NCBI RefSeq assembly: GCF_015207035.1
Contig: NZ_JADEXQ010000052.1
Span: 1-43,597 of the forward strand
Source: Romeriopsis navalis LEGE 11480
GTDB taxonomy: Bacteria > Cyanobacteriota > Cyanobacteriia > Leptolyngbyales > Leptolyngbyaceae
DNA: 43,597 bases
Reading direction: 5' to 3'
Shown here: in pieces, positions 7,793 through 17,412 of the stretch
How positions within the stretch are numbered: position 1 is the stretch's first letter
How the letters are laid out: each line of letters opens with the position of its first letter
Notes under the pieces: model-generated
The model's database searches: none
Told to the model about the DNA's origin: nothing
What the model saw: only the letters and a program-made list of their open reading frames with translations
Made by a program: the position numbers and the translations under genes

Positions 7793-9232
7793 TCATTTTT
7801 TCAAAGTTGACTGTGCATCAATCAATTTGGGGATCACTTGATTAAGGTTCCCAGCGCCGAGGAAAATTGCCATATCACCAGGTTCTAGTGTCTGGTTCAG
7901 GAATTCTTCCATGGCTGCCAAGGTCGGCTGATAGTAGACAGTTGGCTGATACTTCGCAATTTCATTGACTAGGTGCTGACCCGTAACATTACCGGGGTTA
8001 ACTTCGCCAGCACTGTAGATATCACTGATTGCGACTACTTCTGCATCCACAAAGGACTGAGCAAATTCCGGCAAAAACGTTAGCGTGCGAGTAAATCGGT
8101 GGGGTTGAAACACGGCAACCAAGCGGCGACCGTCGGCTTGAGCCTGGAGTTTTGCCGCGGCCAGGGTTGTTTGAATTTCGCTGGGGTGATGGGCGTAGTC
8201 GTCAATAAAGCGAATATTATTTACCTCGCCCCGCAGCTCAAACCGGCGTTTGGCCCCTTCGGCGGTGGCTAAAGCCGCTGCAATTGTGGCGAAATCAAGT
8301 TCTAAAAAACGCCCAACGGCGATCGCTGCGAGGGCGTTACTCAAATTATGTTTTCCGAGTAATTTTAGTGTGAGGGATCCAAGCCGTGTACCGCGCTCCC
8401 AAATCTCGGCTGTGGTGTGGTGACCACTATATTCAATCTGGCTGGCGCAATAATCAGCACCACTGGCGGCATCTAAGCTGTAGCCAATTGCGGGGGCAAA
8501 GCGTTCGCGCACGACCGGACAATCAATTGAACCAATAATATGTTGGCAGCGTTCGCTAAATTGCTTGAACGTGTCCACAACTTGATCAAGATCACTGTAA
8601 TGATCCGGATGGTCCAGTTCTATATTAGTGAGAACACCGATGTAAGACTGAAATTTCACCAGCGAACCATCGGATTCATCGGCTTCCGCCACAAGGTACT
8701 CACTTTTCCCCGATCGGGCATTACCACCGAGACTGGGCACTTCACCACCCACCACCACCGTTGGATCGACACCACATTCCACCAACATATGTGCGATTAA
8801 GCTGCTCGTTGTGGTTTTACCGTGCGTGCCGGCAACGGAAATACTCTGATGTTGTTGAATCAGACCCGCGAGAATATCGGAGCGGTGGAAGATTGGACAG
8901 CCTAATTCCAGCGCTCTTTTGTACTCAGGGTTCGATGGATTGATCGCCGTTGAACAAACCACCTGAGGGAGCTGCGTCTCGGTCGTCTCAACCGCTACTC
9001 CCACGGGGATCCGTTGACGGGATAGAAAATACTCGATATTCGCCGCTTCTTGTTTGAGGAAGACCTCAACCCCCAGCGACTGTAGACGTTCAGTGATGTG
9101 GGTTAAGCGAATGTCTGAACCAGAAACTGGTAGACCTTGCGCGGCTAACACGTGGGCGATCGCCGACATGCCAATCCCACCAACACCGATAAAGTGAAAC
9201 GGTTTCCCGCTGAAATCAGGCGAATCCAGCAT
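7793..9232 (-). CDS. murC: UDP-N-acetylmuramate--L-alanine ligase MurC
   Basis: 479 aa. MurC adds L-Ala to UDP-MurNAc using ATP. Visible features are the N-terminal Rossmann loop GVGGIGMS (16-23), the ATP loop GTHGKT (135-140), EADESDGS, the central-domain NIELDHPDHY, and the C-terminal DDYAHHPSEI and FQPHRFTRT. The ATG at 9232 has GAGGAG ending 5 nt before it. A GTG one codon earlier is too close to that site. murC-murB order is common in cyanobacteria and matches successive use in the pathway. Confidence 0.98.
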   Translation of the reverse strand: MLDSPDFSGKPFHFIGVGGIGMSAIAHVLAAQGLPVSGSDIRLTHITERLQSLGVEVFLKQEAANIEYFLSRQRIPVGVAVETTETQLPQVVCSTAINPSNPEYKRALELGCPIFHRSDILAGLIQQHQSISVAGTHGKTTTSSLIAHMLVECGVDPTVVVGGEVPSLGGNARSGKSEYLVAEADESDGSLVKFQSYIGVLTNIELDHPDHYSDLDQVVDTFKQFSERCQHIIGSIDCPVVRERFAPAIGYSLDAASGADYCASQIEYSGHHTTAEIWERGTRLGSLTLKLLGKHNLSNALAAIAVGRFLELDFATIAAALATAEGAKRRFELRGEVNNIRFIDDYAHHPSEIQTTLAAAKLQAQADGRRLVAVFQPHRFTRTLTFLPEFAQSFVDAEVVAISDIYSAGEVNPGNVTGQHLVNEIAKYQPTVYYQPTLAAMEEFLNQTLEPGDMAIFLGAGNLNQVIPKLIDAQSTLKK

Positions 9233-9929
9233 CACGACTCCTCATACCACACACCAACACACCGAATAACACGCGCTATCATATCAGGGTTTGCTTTTTC
9301 CGCGACATTATTCAGATTTAACATTCGAGCCTTAAACATTAAATATTTCGAGTACTTAATGTTCTTGATGCACCCGTTAAGCCTGAGCCATACCGTCTCA
9401 TAGGTATTGATGCTCAGTCGGTCATTTTGGTTACCCTTTGGCAAATTTTCTCGAGCCACTGACGCCTAGTGAACTAAAACGCGTGATAACGGAAAATTTG
9501 ACTAAATCATAGGCGGAATCTGACGCTTGTCGACTGCGGCTTCGGTGGAATTTATCAATGTGATGGCGCTAGACGATTCGGTCGATTCGGGCTTGGACTT
9601 TTTTAATCTTTCGATCGTAAGTGGCCCCCAGCTTGATTCTGCTGTCCTAGAACAAGCGTTTGACCGTGATGTTTCACGATGAAAATAATCTATAAGTTTA
9701 ATCAGACTTGCTTGGATAAATCAGGAAATGTGATATTTTCCTGGTGAATTTGGGGTGTCTTGAGGTTGCTATGGCTGTCTGAGGCATGGGCCTTTGACCT
9801 GCTTCAGATGATTGCGCGGTGCAGCATTAGCAGATCTGATTAGTCAGATCCCGCTTCGGAATAGGCAACCCTTTTACGATATGATTAGTTTTGTCAATAG
9901 GTATTTGTATTTAGTGCAGAGGGCGAGAC
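9233..9929. other. Long divergent leader between murC and gap2
   Basis: 697 bp without a convincing gene. The open frames here have unusual composition and no recognisable motif. The only clear structure is a perfect 7-bp hairpin, GATCTGA (9833-9839) and TCAGATC (9844-9850), with a 4-nt loop TTAG. It lies 79 bp before gap2 and lacks a T-tract, so it may act in the gap2 leader RNA or as an operator. No tRNA-like sequence was seen. Confidence 0.5.
9833..9850 (+). promoter_or_regulatory. Hairpin in gap2 upstream region
   Basis: Perfect inverted repeat GATCTGA / TCAGATC with loop TTAG, 79 bp before the GTG start. It could be an operator or an mRNA leader stem; the sequence does not decide between them. 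Confidence 0.35.
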
Positions 9930-10940
9930 GTGGTTAGAGTCGCAATCAACGGATTCGGAAGGATTGGACGGATTTTCTTACGCTGCTGGGCCCAGCGGCA
10001 GAACAGCGACTTCCAAGTGGTTGCGATCAACGCGACCTCGGACCCTAAGACGAGCGCTCACTTATTTAAGTATGACTCCGTCATGGGCACCTTCAAAGGT
10101 GAACTGTCCGCAGATGAGAATTCGATGACCGTGAATGGTCATGTCATCAAGTGTTGTTCGGACCGTAATCCCGATAACCTTCCTTGGAAAGAGTGGGACA
10201 TTGATTTGGTGATTGAATCGACCGGTGTATTCACCAGTCGTGAAGGTGCGCAGCGTCATATCAATGCTGGTGCGAAGAAGGTGTTGATTACAGCACCAGG
10301 TAAAAACGACGACGGGACTTTCGTGGTGGGCGTCAACGATGGCGACTATGACCATGATAAGTGTCAAATCATTAGTAATGCGAGTTGCACCACTAACTGC
10401 CTCGCGCCGATCGTCAAGGTTCTCCATGAGAAGCTGACGATTATCAAAGGTACGATGACGACGACTCATAGTTACACCGGTGACCAGCGAATCTTGGATT
10501 CCACGCACCGTGACTTGCGTCGTGCTCGTGCGGCGGCGGTCAACATGGTCCCGACTTCGACCGGTGCCGCGAAAGCTGTGGCGTTAGTTCTGCCGGACTT
10601 GGCGGGTAAGTTGAACGGTGTGGCAATGCGTGTGCCGACGCCCAACGTTTCGATGGTTGATTTGGTCGCCATCGTTGAGAAGAGCACCATTACTGAAGAG
10701 CTCAATCAGATCTTGAAGACTGCTTCTGAGACTTCGATGAAGGGGATCATCAAGTACTGTGATGAGCCGTTGGTATCCTCTGACCACGTTGGTACAGATG
10801 AATCTTCTATTGTTGACGCCGCATTGACCCTGGTGATGGGCGGCGACATGATTAAAGTCATGGCCTGGTATGACAATGAGTGGGGCTACAGCCAGCGTGT
10901 GGTTGACCTTGCAGAAGTTGTTGCTCGGAAGTGGAAGTAG
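9930..10940 (+). CDS. gap2: Glyceraldehyde-3-phosphate dehydrogenase, Calvin-cycle type
   Basis: 336 aa. Gap2 interconverts 1,3-bisphosphoglycerate and glyceraldehyde-3-phosphate with NADPH or NADH in carbon fixation. The Rossmann loop NGFGRIGR is at residues 8-15, the catalytic Cys153 in SNASCTTNC, the conserved His in THSYTGDQR, and the C-terminal [17 protein letters not shown] is standard. The stretch [18 protein letters not shown] is typical of cyanobacterial Gap2 rather than Gap1. The start codon is GTG, with a weak purine-rich stretch before it; there is no in-frame ATG at the N-terminus. A strong terminator follows 48 bp after the stop, so this gene is probably transcribed alone. Confidence 0.97.
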   Translation: MVRVAINGFGRIGRIFLRCWAQRQNSDFQVVAINATSDPKTSAHLFKYDSVMGTFKGELSADENSMTVNGHVIKCCSDRNPDNLPWKEWDIDLVIESTGVFTSREGAQRHINAGAKKVLITAPGKNDDGTFVVGVNDGDYDHDKCQIISNASCTTNCLAPIVKVLHEKLTIIKGTMTTTHSYTGDQRILDSTHRDLRRARAAAVNMVPTSTGAAKAVALVLPDLAGKLNGVAMRVPTPNVSMVDLVAIVEKSTITEELNQILKTASETSMKGIIKYCDEPLVSSDHVGTDESSIVDAALTLVMGGDMIKVMAWYDNEWGYSQRVVDLAEVVARKWK

Positions 10941-10988
10941 TAATTTGGGGCTGATTCCCTAAAGTTTCACAATTTTGACTTGATTTGG

Positions 10989-11016
10989 AGAGTGGGCCTT
11001 GGCTCACTCTTTTTTT
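10989..11016 (+). terminator. Rho-independent terminator of gap2
   Basis: Stem AGAGTG (10989-10994) with CACTCT (11005-11010), extended by GCC/GGC around a TT loop, followed directly by a run of seven T. Confidence 0.9.
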
Positions 11017-11166
11017 CTGGTGATTTCAATCATGGGATTAAAATCTGGACGCATTGCACTGAATCGCCTGCTGGATATGGATCCAAGGTGATGGGTTGGC
11101 TGTAAAGTCCGCGGATTCGTGGGGCACGATAAACCTAATTAAGCTGCTTTTAATTTGGTAAATCTC

Positions 11167-13761
11167 ATGGAATCCTCGCTGCCTGATCTAGAAGATGCGT
11201 CGCAACTCATTGCGTCTTCTGGTGATGCTTTTGTTGGTGAAATCCCGGCTTCCCCAACGCCACTATCCCCCAAACAGCAGCTAATTTCTCGTGTTTTAGG
11301 TAGGATTCGCGAGACGGTTGATTTAGACACGATCTTGCAATTGACGGTGGAAGAAGTCCGACAAGTTCTGGATGCCGATCGAGTGGGATTATTTCGCTTC
11401 TATCCCGATCGTGACTGGGAAGGGGCATTAGTGGTTGAGGATGTGCGGCAACCGTGGACTTCTGCGTTAGAAAAAACGGTGCAGGATCACTGTTTTAGTC
11501 AGCGATTTGCGGCCCATTATCAGGCGGGGCGCATTAACGTTATCCATGATATTTACGCTGAAAACTATACACCGTGTTATCTCCAGCTCTTAGAAGCCTT
11601 TCAAGTGCGGGCGAATATTGTGGCGCCGTTGCGTTGTCATGATCAACTGTGGGGGCTGCTTTGTATTCATCAATGTGGCGATCAGCGGGATTGGTTGCCG
11701 GATGAAATTGACTTTGTGCAGCAAGTGTCCGAGCAGATGAGTATTGCGTTGCAACAGGCGGATGCCTTACGTCGGATACGGGCGCAAGCCACCGAACTGG
11801 CCCAAGCTCAATTGCGTGATCGTGCTTCACAGCAGCGCCAGGCCATTAATGCGATCGTCGATAAAATTCGGCGTTCGCTAGATCTCGACCAGATTTTTCA
11901 GACCACGACTGAGGAACTGCGCCACCTACTGGGTGTCGATCGTATGGCCTTATATCGGTTTAATCCGGACTGGACGGGTGAATTTGTCTGTGAATCAGTT
12001 GATCAGCCTTGGACTTCGTTGATTACCTTGCAACATGAGCATGCGGTAATTCGTCAAAATGTTGATGCTTGTGTGCCGAATCTTTTGCCGCTCGCCGATA
12101 GTCATATACAGGTGAGTCAAGGCGGACAGTTTGCCCAGGGACAAGTTGTTTGTGTGCGGGATGATGTTCAGGCCGCCGGACTGAGTGATTGCTATTTAAA
12201 AACACTGCAACTGTATCAAGCCCAGGCTTATATGATCGTGTCGGTTTATCAGGGGGAGAAGCTATGGGGCTTATTTGCCGCATTTCAAAATTCCGCGCCG
12301 CGCCATTGGGAAGCGGATGAAATTGATGTGTTGATGCAAGTGGGGGGGCAATTCGGGATTGCTTTGCAGCAAGCGGAGACCCTGCACCAAGTCAAAACCC
12401 AGGCAGCAGACTTAGCCAAAGCGGCAAAGCGCCAAAAATCTTTGGCCAAGACAATTAACCAGATTCGGCAATCCTTAGACATTGACACAATTTTCCAGGT
12501 AACGACTCAGGAAGTCCAGCAACTCCTGAATGTCGATCGTGTCGCAATTTATCGATTTGGCCCGGAATGGACTGGGGAATTTGTGGCTGATTCAATGGCC
12601 GATAGCACTGATAAGTTGTGTTTGCAGCAGGGCCAGTCATCGATTACTTGCTTACTGCAGTCAGAAATTACCGTCGATCAGTACCCGCGCCATGAATCGT
12701 TTGTGCCAATTTTGCAGGGTGATCAGTTATGGGGTTTGTTGTTGGCCTATCAGCAGCATCAACCGCGCTGTTGGTCAGTGGAAGATAATGATTTGCTGGC
12801 CCAAGTGGGGGGACAGCTGGGGATTGCCCTACAGCAAGCCGAATTGTTAGCACAAACTCGGCGTCAGACCACCGAGTTGACCCAGACATTACGGCAATTA
12901 CGGCGTTCGCAAAGCCAGCTAATCCAAGGCGAGAAAATGGCCAGCCTGGGGCAGATGGTGGCCGGAGTAGCACATGAAATTAATAACCCGAATAATTTTA
13001 TCCTGGGCAATCTCAAGCATTTTGAAGCCTATACCCAAGAAATGATTCAGATTCTGACGCTGTACGGACTGGAGCATACAACGCCCTCGCCGGAACTCGC
13101 CGAATTACTTGAATCACTGGATTTAGAATTCCTGCGAACCGATGCCCCACAGGCGATCAAATCGATGATTCATGGTGGGGAACGCATTCGCCGGATTGTC
13201 CAATCGTTGCGCACGTTTTCGCATCTTGATCAGTCGAGCCTGAAGCAAGTGAATTTGCATAAGGGCATTAAAAGTGCGCTGGCGATCGTCCAGCATCGTT
13301 TGAAGTTAAGCCAATATCCCCACCCGATTCAGGTGCTGAAGCAGTTTGGGGATATTCCTTTGGTTGAATGCTTGGCCGCCGATATCAATCAAGTTTTTTT
13401 GCAGCTGATCAATAATGCCATTGATGCATTGCATCGGGCGGCGGCGGCGGGCGTATTCAACGAACAGCGTCAGCCGACAATCACCCTCACCACTCACGAT
13501 GAAGGGGATGGCCAGGTTGCGGTGATGATTGTCGATAACGGTTTGGGCATGACATCGGATGTGCAAGCTAAGATTTTTGATCCATTTTTTACGACTAAAG
13601 CGATCGGTAATGGTGTGGGCCTGGGTTTATCAACCAGCTATCAGATCATCACGCAGCGCCATGGTGGAGAGCTTTATTGTGCTTCGACGCTGGGTGCGGG
13701 GACAGAATTTTTCCTCCGCATTCCCGTGGCGGCGGCGGCTGCCGCACGAGAATCCCAATAG
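11167..13761 (+). CDS. Triple-GAF sensor histidine kinase, candidate DXCF cyanobacteriochrome
   Basis: 864 aa from the ATG at 11167; a TTG four codons earlier is possible. Three GAF domains lie at about 45-205, 225-420 and 435-570, then a dimerisation helix with His603 (VAHEINNPNNFI) and a HATPase domain with Asn749-750 (NNAIDAL), Asp790 (DNGLGM) and GNGVGLGLS. All kinase residues are intact. GAF1 has D107-H-C109-F and C137-Y, 28 residues apart, matching the dual-cysteine spacing of DXCF cyanobacteriochromes such as TePixJ. GAF2 keeps only the second Cys (C342-Y); GAF3 is shorter and has none. No membrane helix is seen, so it is cytoplasmic. No regulator is adjacent. Confidence 0.93.
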   Translation: MESSLPDLEDASQLIASSGDAFVGEIPASPTPLSPKQQLISRVLGRIRETVDLDTILQLTVEEVRQVLDADRVGLFRFYPDRDWEGALVVEDVRQPWTSALEKTVQDHCFSQRFAAHYQAGRINVIHDIYAENYTPCYLQLLEAFQVRANIVAPLRCHDQLWGLLCIHQCGDQRDWLPDEIDFVQQVSEQMSIALQQADALRRIRAQATELAQAQLRDRASQQRQAINAIVDKIRRSLDLDQIFQTTTEELRHLLGVDRMALYRFNPDWTGEFVCESVDQPWTSLITLQHEHAVIRQNVDACVPNLLPLADSHIQVSQGGQFAQGQVVCVRDDVQAAGLSDCYLKTLQLYQAQAYMIVSVYQGEKLWGLFAAFQNSAPRHWEADEIDVLMQVGGQFGIALQQAETLHQVKTQAADLAKAAKRQKSLAKTINQIRQSLDIDTIFQVTTQEVQQLLNVDRVAIYRFGPEWTGEFVADSMADSTDKLCLQQGQSSITCLLQSEITVDQYPRHESFVPILQGDQLWGLLLAYQQHQPRCWSVEDNDLLAQVGGQLGIALQQAELLAQTRRQTTELTQTLRQLRRSQSQLIQGEKMASLGQMVAGVAHEINNPNNFILGNLKHFEAYTQEMIQILTLYGLEHTTPSPELAELLESLDLEFLRTDAPQAIKSMIHGGERIRRIVQSLRTFSHLDQSSLKQVNLHKGIKSALAIVQHRLKLSQYPHPIQVLKQFGDIPLVECLAADINQVFLQLINNAIDALHRAAAAGVFNEQRQPTITLTTHDEGDGQVAVMIVDNGLGMTSDVQAKIFDPFFTTKAIGNGVGLGLSTSYQIITQRHGGELYCASTLGAGTEFFLRIPVAAAAAARESQ

Positions 13762-13846
13762 TGCCGTCGCGAAAAGCGATCGGCTGTTGGCGCAATTGGT
13801 CCTGGCTTGGGCACTTTAGGAATGTTGTTGAGGAGTCCCCCCTCCG

Positions 13847-15403
13847 ATGCCTACGATTACCCTAAATCAACGCCGTATTCATCAATTAGAACTAGTTGCT
13901 CGCAACGCCCCTAAGACTTATCGCCAAAAGGTCTTGGCATATTTGGTTTTGGGCTATTTCATTCTGGGTGGTTATGTCCTAGGAACCGTACTGCTGGGTC
14001 TGATATGCGCGAATCTGGGGCTCCAGCTATTTCAATTTTTCCTGCCCCAACTGCCCTTGAGTCTGTTGGGCCTGTTGCTCAGTGGCGGGAGCGCAATTGC
14101 TTTATGGAGTTCGGCCTGGATGGTTTTACGGGCCTGCACCCGGAACCTGTATCCATCGCCGGGTATTCGGTTGCGACGCGTACAAGCGCCGCTGTTGTTT
14201 GATTTAGTCGATCGGCTTTGCGATCAAGCCGGAGTGGCACAATTCGACCATGTGCGCTTGACCTCGGAATTTCGTGTGGCGGTTTGCCAGCATCCGCGCA
14301 TTCTGGGATGGGACCCGGCCCAGAATTATCTTTTGTTGGGTGTGCCTTTGTTGATGGCACTTTCCCCGACGCAATTCCAAGCGCTCATTGGTCGGGAATT
14401 AGGCCATGTCGCCCAACCGCAGACGGCCGCCTGGAGTCGTCATATCTATGGGTTACGGCAGACTTGGCTGAACCTATTGAACGGGCTGGAAGGTCGTCAT
14501 CATGTGCTGGAATATTTGCCGCGACTGTTGTTGCGGGGGTATGTGCCGCAGTTATTGACGTATAGTTTCGCCCTAGCGCGGATCCAGGAATATCGCGCCG
14601 ATCAGTTTGCCGCTGAGTTGATTAGCCGTAAAGCGATCGGCGAAGCCTTGGTGCGATCGGCGGTTTGCGCCGCTGATTGGCAACAGTTGGTGGTTGACGT
14701 GATGCAGCAGGCAAATCATCAACCGCAGTTGCCGCCGGACTGTTTTAGTCAAATTTTGCAGCGATTGGGCCAAGGTCGTACCGTCGTGCACGAGCGAACG
14801 TTGCTGCAACAGCTGTTGAATGGGAAAACGGATCTGATTCATACCCTGCCCGCGTTGCGCGATCGCTTGATGGTATTGGGGTATCGGCGAGAGCAGCTAC
14901 AGCCAGTGTCCATGCCGGTCTCAACTGCCGCCCAGACCTATCTTGGGACAGCTTGGGATGAATTGCGGGAGCAGTGTGATCGCAGTTGGTCGCCGGACTA
15001 TGCGGTGGCTTGGCAGCAGCAATACCAACAATTTCGGCTAATAAATTCCCGGCTAGAATCGCTGGCATCGGCCTCACTGACGAATCCCCTTGATGCGTTG
15101 CGCTATGCGCGCAAAACCTTGGAATGGCTGGGCCCCCAGGAGGCAATTCCTTGTTATCAGTCCCTACTCGATCGTGATCCTGGTAATCAAGCGTTGCATT
15201 ATGAACTGGGCACATTACTGTTGGCGCAGGCGGACGATCGGGGCGTGGCCCATTTAGAGGAAGTGATTCGGATTGATCCCACCCGGATTGTCGAAATTTG
15301 CCAAGATTTACATCGGTATTATCTCCAGTCGGGGAATCCGGCGATGGCCGAGAAGTATGTGGGTCTGGTGAATTGGCATTTCCCGGCAGTTTGTGCTGGA
15401 TAA
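13847..15403 (+). CDS. M48-like membrane protein with TPR tail and altered zinc motif
   Basis: 518 aa. Two hydrophobic segments (about 30-57 and 65-98) anchor it in the membrane. The M48 peptidase domain is recognised from LLLGVPLLMALSPTQFQALI, the motif GRELGHVA and EYRADQFAAE. The normal HExxH reads R183-E-L-G-H187, so the first zinc-binding His is Arg (codon CGG), while Glu184, His187 and the third-ligand Glu248 remain. A TPR-like region with two repeats (about 420-500) closes the protein. By family knowledge, loss of a zinc ligand should abolish or strongly weaken proteolysis, so it may be a scaffold. It starts 85 bp after the GAF kinase and has no frameshift. Confidence 0.85.
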   Translation: MPTITLNQRRIHQLELVARNAPKTYRQKVLAYLVLGYFILGGYVLGTVLLGLICANLGLQLFQFFLPQLPLSLLGLLLSGGSAIALWSSAWMVLRACTRNLYPSPGIRLRRVQAPLLFDLVDRLCDQAGVAQFDHVRLTSEFRVAVCQHPRILGWDPAQNYLLLGVPLLMALSPTQFQALIGRELGHVAQPQTAAWSRHIYGLRQTWLNLLNGLEGRHHVLEYLPRLLLRGYVPQLLTYSFALARIQEYRADQFAAELISRKAIGEALVRSAVCAADWQQLVVDVMQQANHQPQLPPDCFSQILQRLGQGRTVVHERTLLQQLLNGKTDLIHTLPALRDRLMVLGYRREQLQPVSMPVSTAAQTYLGTAWDELREQCDRSWSPDYAVAWQQQYQQFRLINSRLESLASASLTNPLDALRYARKTLEWLGPQEAIPCYQSLLDRDPGNQALHYELGTLLLAQADDRGVAHLEEVIRIDPTRIVEICQDLHRYYLQSGNPAMAEKYVGLVNWHFPAVCAG

Positions 15404-15502
15404 GGTCGGCATAATTATCTGCGGATGATCACGTGAAAATTCCGTTGGTGATGCCTTGACGTTTGCTCGTCGGCGATTTCAGGAAATTTGATTGGCCGTT
15501 GG

Positions 15503-16213
15503 CTAAGCCACAATTTCGACGATCGTCCCGACTGGCACAAAGGGATACAACTCATTAATATCGGCATTCCGCATCGAGGGGCAGCCCCAGGTCCAATTGA
15601 TTCGGTTGATGACCATATCATCGGCCCCGGCGGGCACACCATGAATCCCGACCTCGCTACCGACCGTGCTCCAGAGTGGGATCTTGCCAGTTTGTTTGGC
15701 CCGGTTATGTTTGCAGCGGGATTGCTGATTGGGATAATCCAACCACAGAAATTTTGACCAGTCAGGATGAGGATACTTGTCCTGGATTTTGAGAATACCT
15801 TCGGGCGTTTTGAGATCACCCTCCCGGCGTTTATCGCCTTTGCCACGACCAAAGACGACGGGATAAGACTTCAGGGCCACACCGTCGTAGTAAACCGTGA
15901 GTCGATGCTTGCTTTTTTCAATCAGGAGAGAAACTTTTTTCTGATCAAAATCTTGGGGAACGAGCTGTTGGAGTGATTGATCGGCTCGAAGCCAGCCATC
16001 GACGTTGGGTGGCGCATGCATTGTGGCATCAGCGGGACAGACGATCGGATGTGCCAGCGCGGTGAGACTGCTGACCGATGGAATTAACCCGCGTCCGTGG
16101 GCAAACTTATAGATTGTCCCGAGTCCAAGCATGATGATCAGTGAAACCCGTAAGGGTCTGGATAGGAAGCGTGGCATGGGATTCAGTTGGACGAAACCTA
16201 TATATTTCGGCAT
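15503..16213 (-). CDS. L,D-transpeptidase (YkuD family)
   Basis: 236 aa. An N-terminal membrane segment (LRVSLIIMLGLGTIYKFA, about 21-38) exports the protein. The YkuD domain starts at SLLIEKSKHRLTVYYDG and includes GDLKTPEGILKI. It ends with the active-site pattern IHG (190-192) ... WTWGCPSM, with nucleophile Cys211 and His191. These enzymes make 3-3 peptide cross-links or attach proteins to peptidoglycan through an acyl-enzyme on the Cys. The ATG at 16213 has AAGG 6 nt upstream. The gene is transcribed convergently with the M48-like gene. Confidence 0.93.
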   Translation of the reverse strand: MPKYIGFVQLNPMPRFLSRPLRVSLIIMLGLGTIYKFAHGRGLIPSVSSLTALAHPIVCPADATMHAPPNVDGWLRADQSLQQLVPQDFDQKKVSLLIEKSKHRLTVYYDGVALKSYPVVFGRGKGDKRREGDLKTPEGILKIQDKYPHPDWSKFLWLDYPNQQSRCKHNRAKQTGKIPLWSTVGSEVGIHGVPAGADDMVINRINWTWGCPSMRNADINELYPFVPVGTIVEIVA

Positions 16214-16523
16214 GACTGCCTTTAATTCGTTAATACAGTCATGTGTTCAATATTCCCGATGATTGCCCAAGAAATGAGTAATCCGCGCAATCTAACCCGC
16301 CTCAACAAATCAGTGGTTTGAGTAATCCTATGGAGATGACGTGTTTTTCTCTTGGGCATTCTAAACTTAGCCTCCCAGACCAATGAATTTAGTAATGCCT
16401 CATCGAGCGCGGTAATGTGCGCCGTCACCGCCGCCGACATACGTTGCAATGGTTCGCCATTGCTAGGTGATAAGACGACCAACACGTTTCCGTGTATCTA
16501 CAGTCCTCAGGTTTTCCTTGCTA
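16214..16523. other. Divergent intergenic region before response regulator
   Basis: 310 bp between the transpeptidase and the plus-strand regulator. An 87-codon minus-strand open frame (16222-16485) ends 8 bp before the transpeptidase start, but it has no recognisable motif and no ribosome site I can defend. No other structure was seen. Confidence 0.4.
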
Positions 16524-17192
16524 ATGAAGAGAATTTTAATTGTTGATGACGACATTACCTTACGTACAGCATTAGTACGCTATCTGGGTAAACGGGGTTA
16601 TGCCGTATTAGATGCGGCTTCCGGTGTCGAAGCGCTCGCTTTATTTGAGCGTGACCCGGCCGATCTGATTGTTTCGGATATTTTGATGCCAGAGATGGAT
16701 GGATTTGAATTTTGCCGTCGCCTGCGTGCGAGTCGCATGGGGCAATTGGTGCCATTCTTATTTCTGTCTAGTAAAGCGGAAGTGGAAGATCGTGTCCATG
16801 GGCACTCGATCGGTGCCGATGACTATGTCATTAAGCCGTTTGAACCACGTGAATTGCTTGCCAAAATTGAGGCCCAACTCGAGCGATCGCGCCGCACCCA
16901 TGCTGAAATTGTGCGTCTGATGCAGCAAAGTGGTCCTGCGGCTGCACCGGCACCGCCGCCACCCCAACCGTTGCCCCTGACTCCAGCGGAAGAGAAAGTC
17001 TTTTGGCAAGTGATTCAAGGCCACACGAATAAGCAGATTGGTGAATTCTTGTTCGTGAGTCCGCGGACTGTGCAAACGCATTTGAGTAATATCCTCAATA
17101 AATTGCAGCTGGAAAACCGTTCACAGCTAGTGCGTTATGCCTTTGAGCATGGCTACACACCACCCCTTGATAAGGTTGCGGCAGAAGCCTAA
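16524..17192 (+). CDS. Ycf29-like response regulator (REC + LuxR HTH)
   Basis: 222 aa from the ATG at 16524; a frame open to 16467 adds a non-conserved tail. Receiver domain 1-120 with DDD at 8-10, phospho-acceptor Asp52 (VSDILMP), FLSSKAE and VIKPFEPRE. A Pro/Ala-rich linker (PAPPPPQPLPLTPAE) joins it to a LuxR-type helix-turn-helix (NKQIGEFLFVSPRTVQTHLS). The pattern is close to Ycf29/TctD-like regulators of cyanobacteria and red algal plastids. It lies 220 bp before gun4 on the same strand. The cognate kinase is not known; two GAF kinases are within 3 kb but are not in its operon. Confidence 0.92.
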   Translation: MKRILIVDDDITLRTALVRYLGKRGYAVLDAASGVEALALFERDPADLIVSDILMPEMDGFEFCRRLRASRMGQLVPFLFLSSKAEVEDRVHGHSIGADDYVIKPFEPRELLAKIEAQLERSRRTHAEIVRLMQQSGPAAAPAPPPPQPLPLTPAEEKVFWQVIQGHTNKQIGEFLFVSPRTVQTHLSNILNKLQLENRSQLVRYAFEHGYTPPLDKVAAEA

Positions 17193-17412
17193 GGCGCGGG
17201 GGACGTAATGAAAAGTCGTCATTCGGCTGACGTAAATGTTGTCAGTCGCCGTCGGCCTTATGGAATAAAAATGCAGATTTATCTTATGAATTTGCGTCAA
17301 GGACTTCGCACTCTCTCGTAGAATAGAACCTAAGGACAGCGGTGGAGTACCCGAAATATTGTGGTGCTTGGCCAAGGTTCGTGCTTTATGAGATGCCTTT
17401 TTAAACGCGCGC

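Noticed and set aside
9351-9365. AGTAC...GTTCT as a third LexA box upstream of murC
   Set aside because: The half-sites are 5 bp apart instead of 4, so it does not fit the consensus.
9232-9459. 75-codon minus-strand open frame upstream of murC
   Set aside because: Its composition is not protein-like and it covers the murC ribosome site; kept as intergenic.
16222-16485. 87-codon minus-strand open frame before the L,D-transpeptidase
   Set aside because: It abuts the next gene but shows no recognisable motif and no defensible start site.
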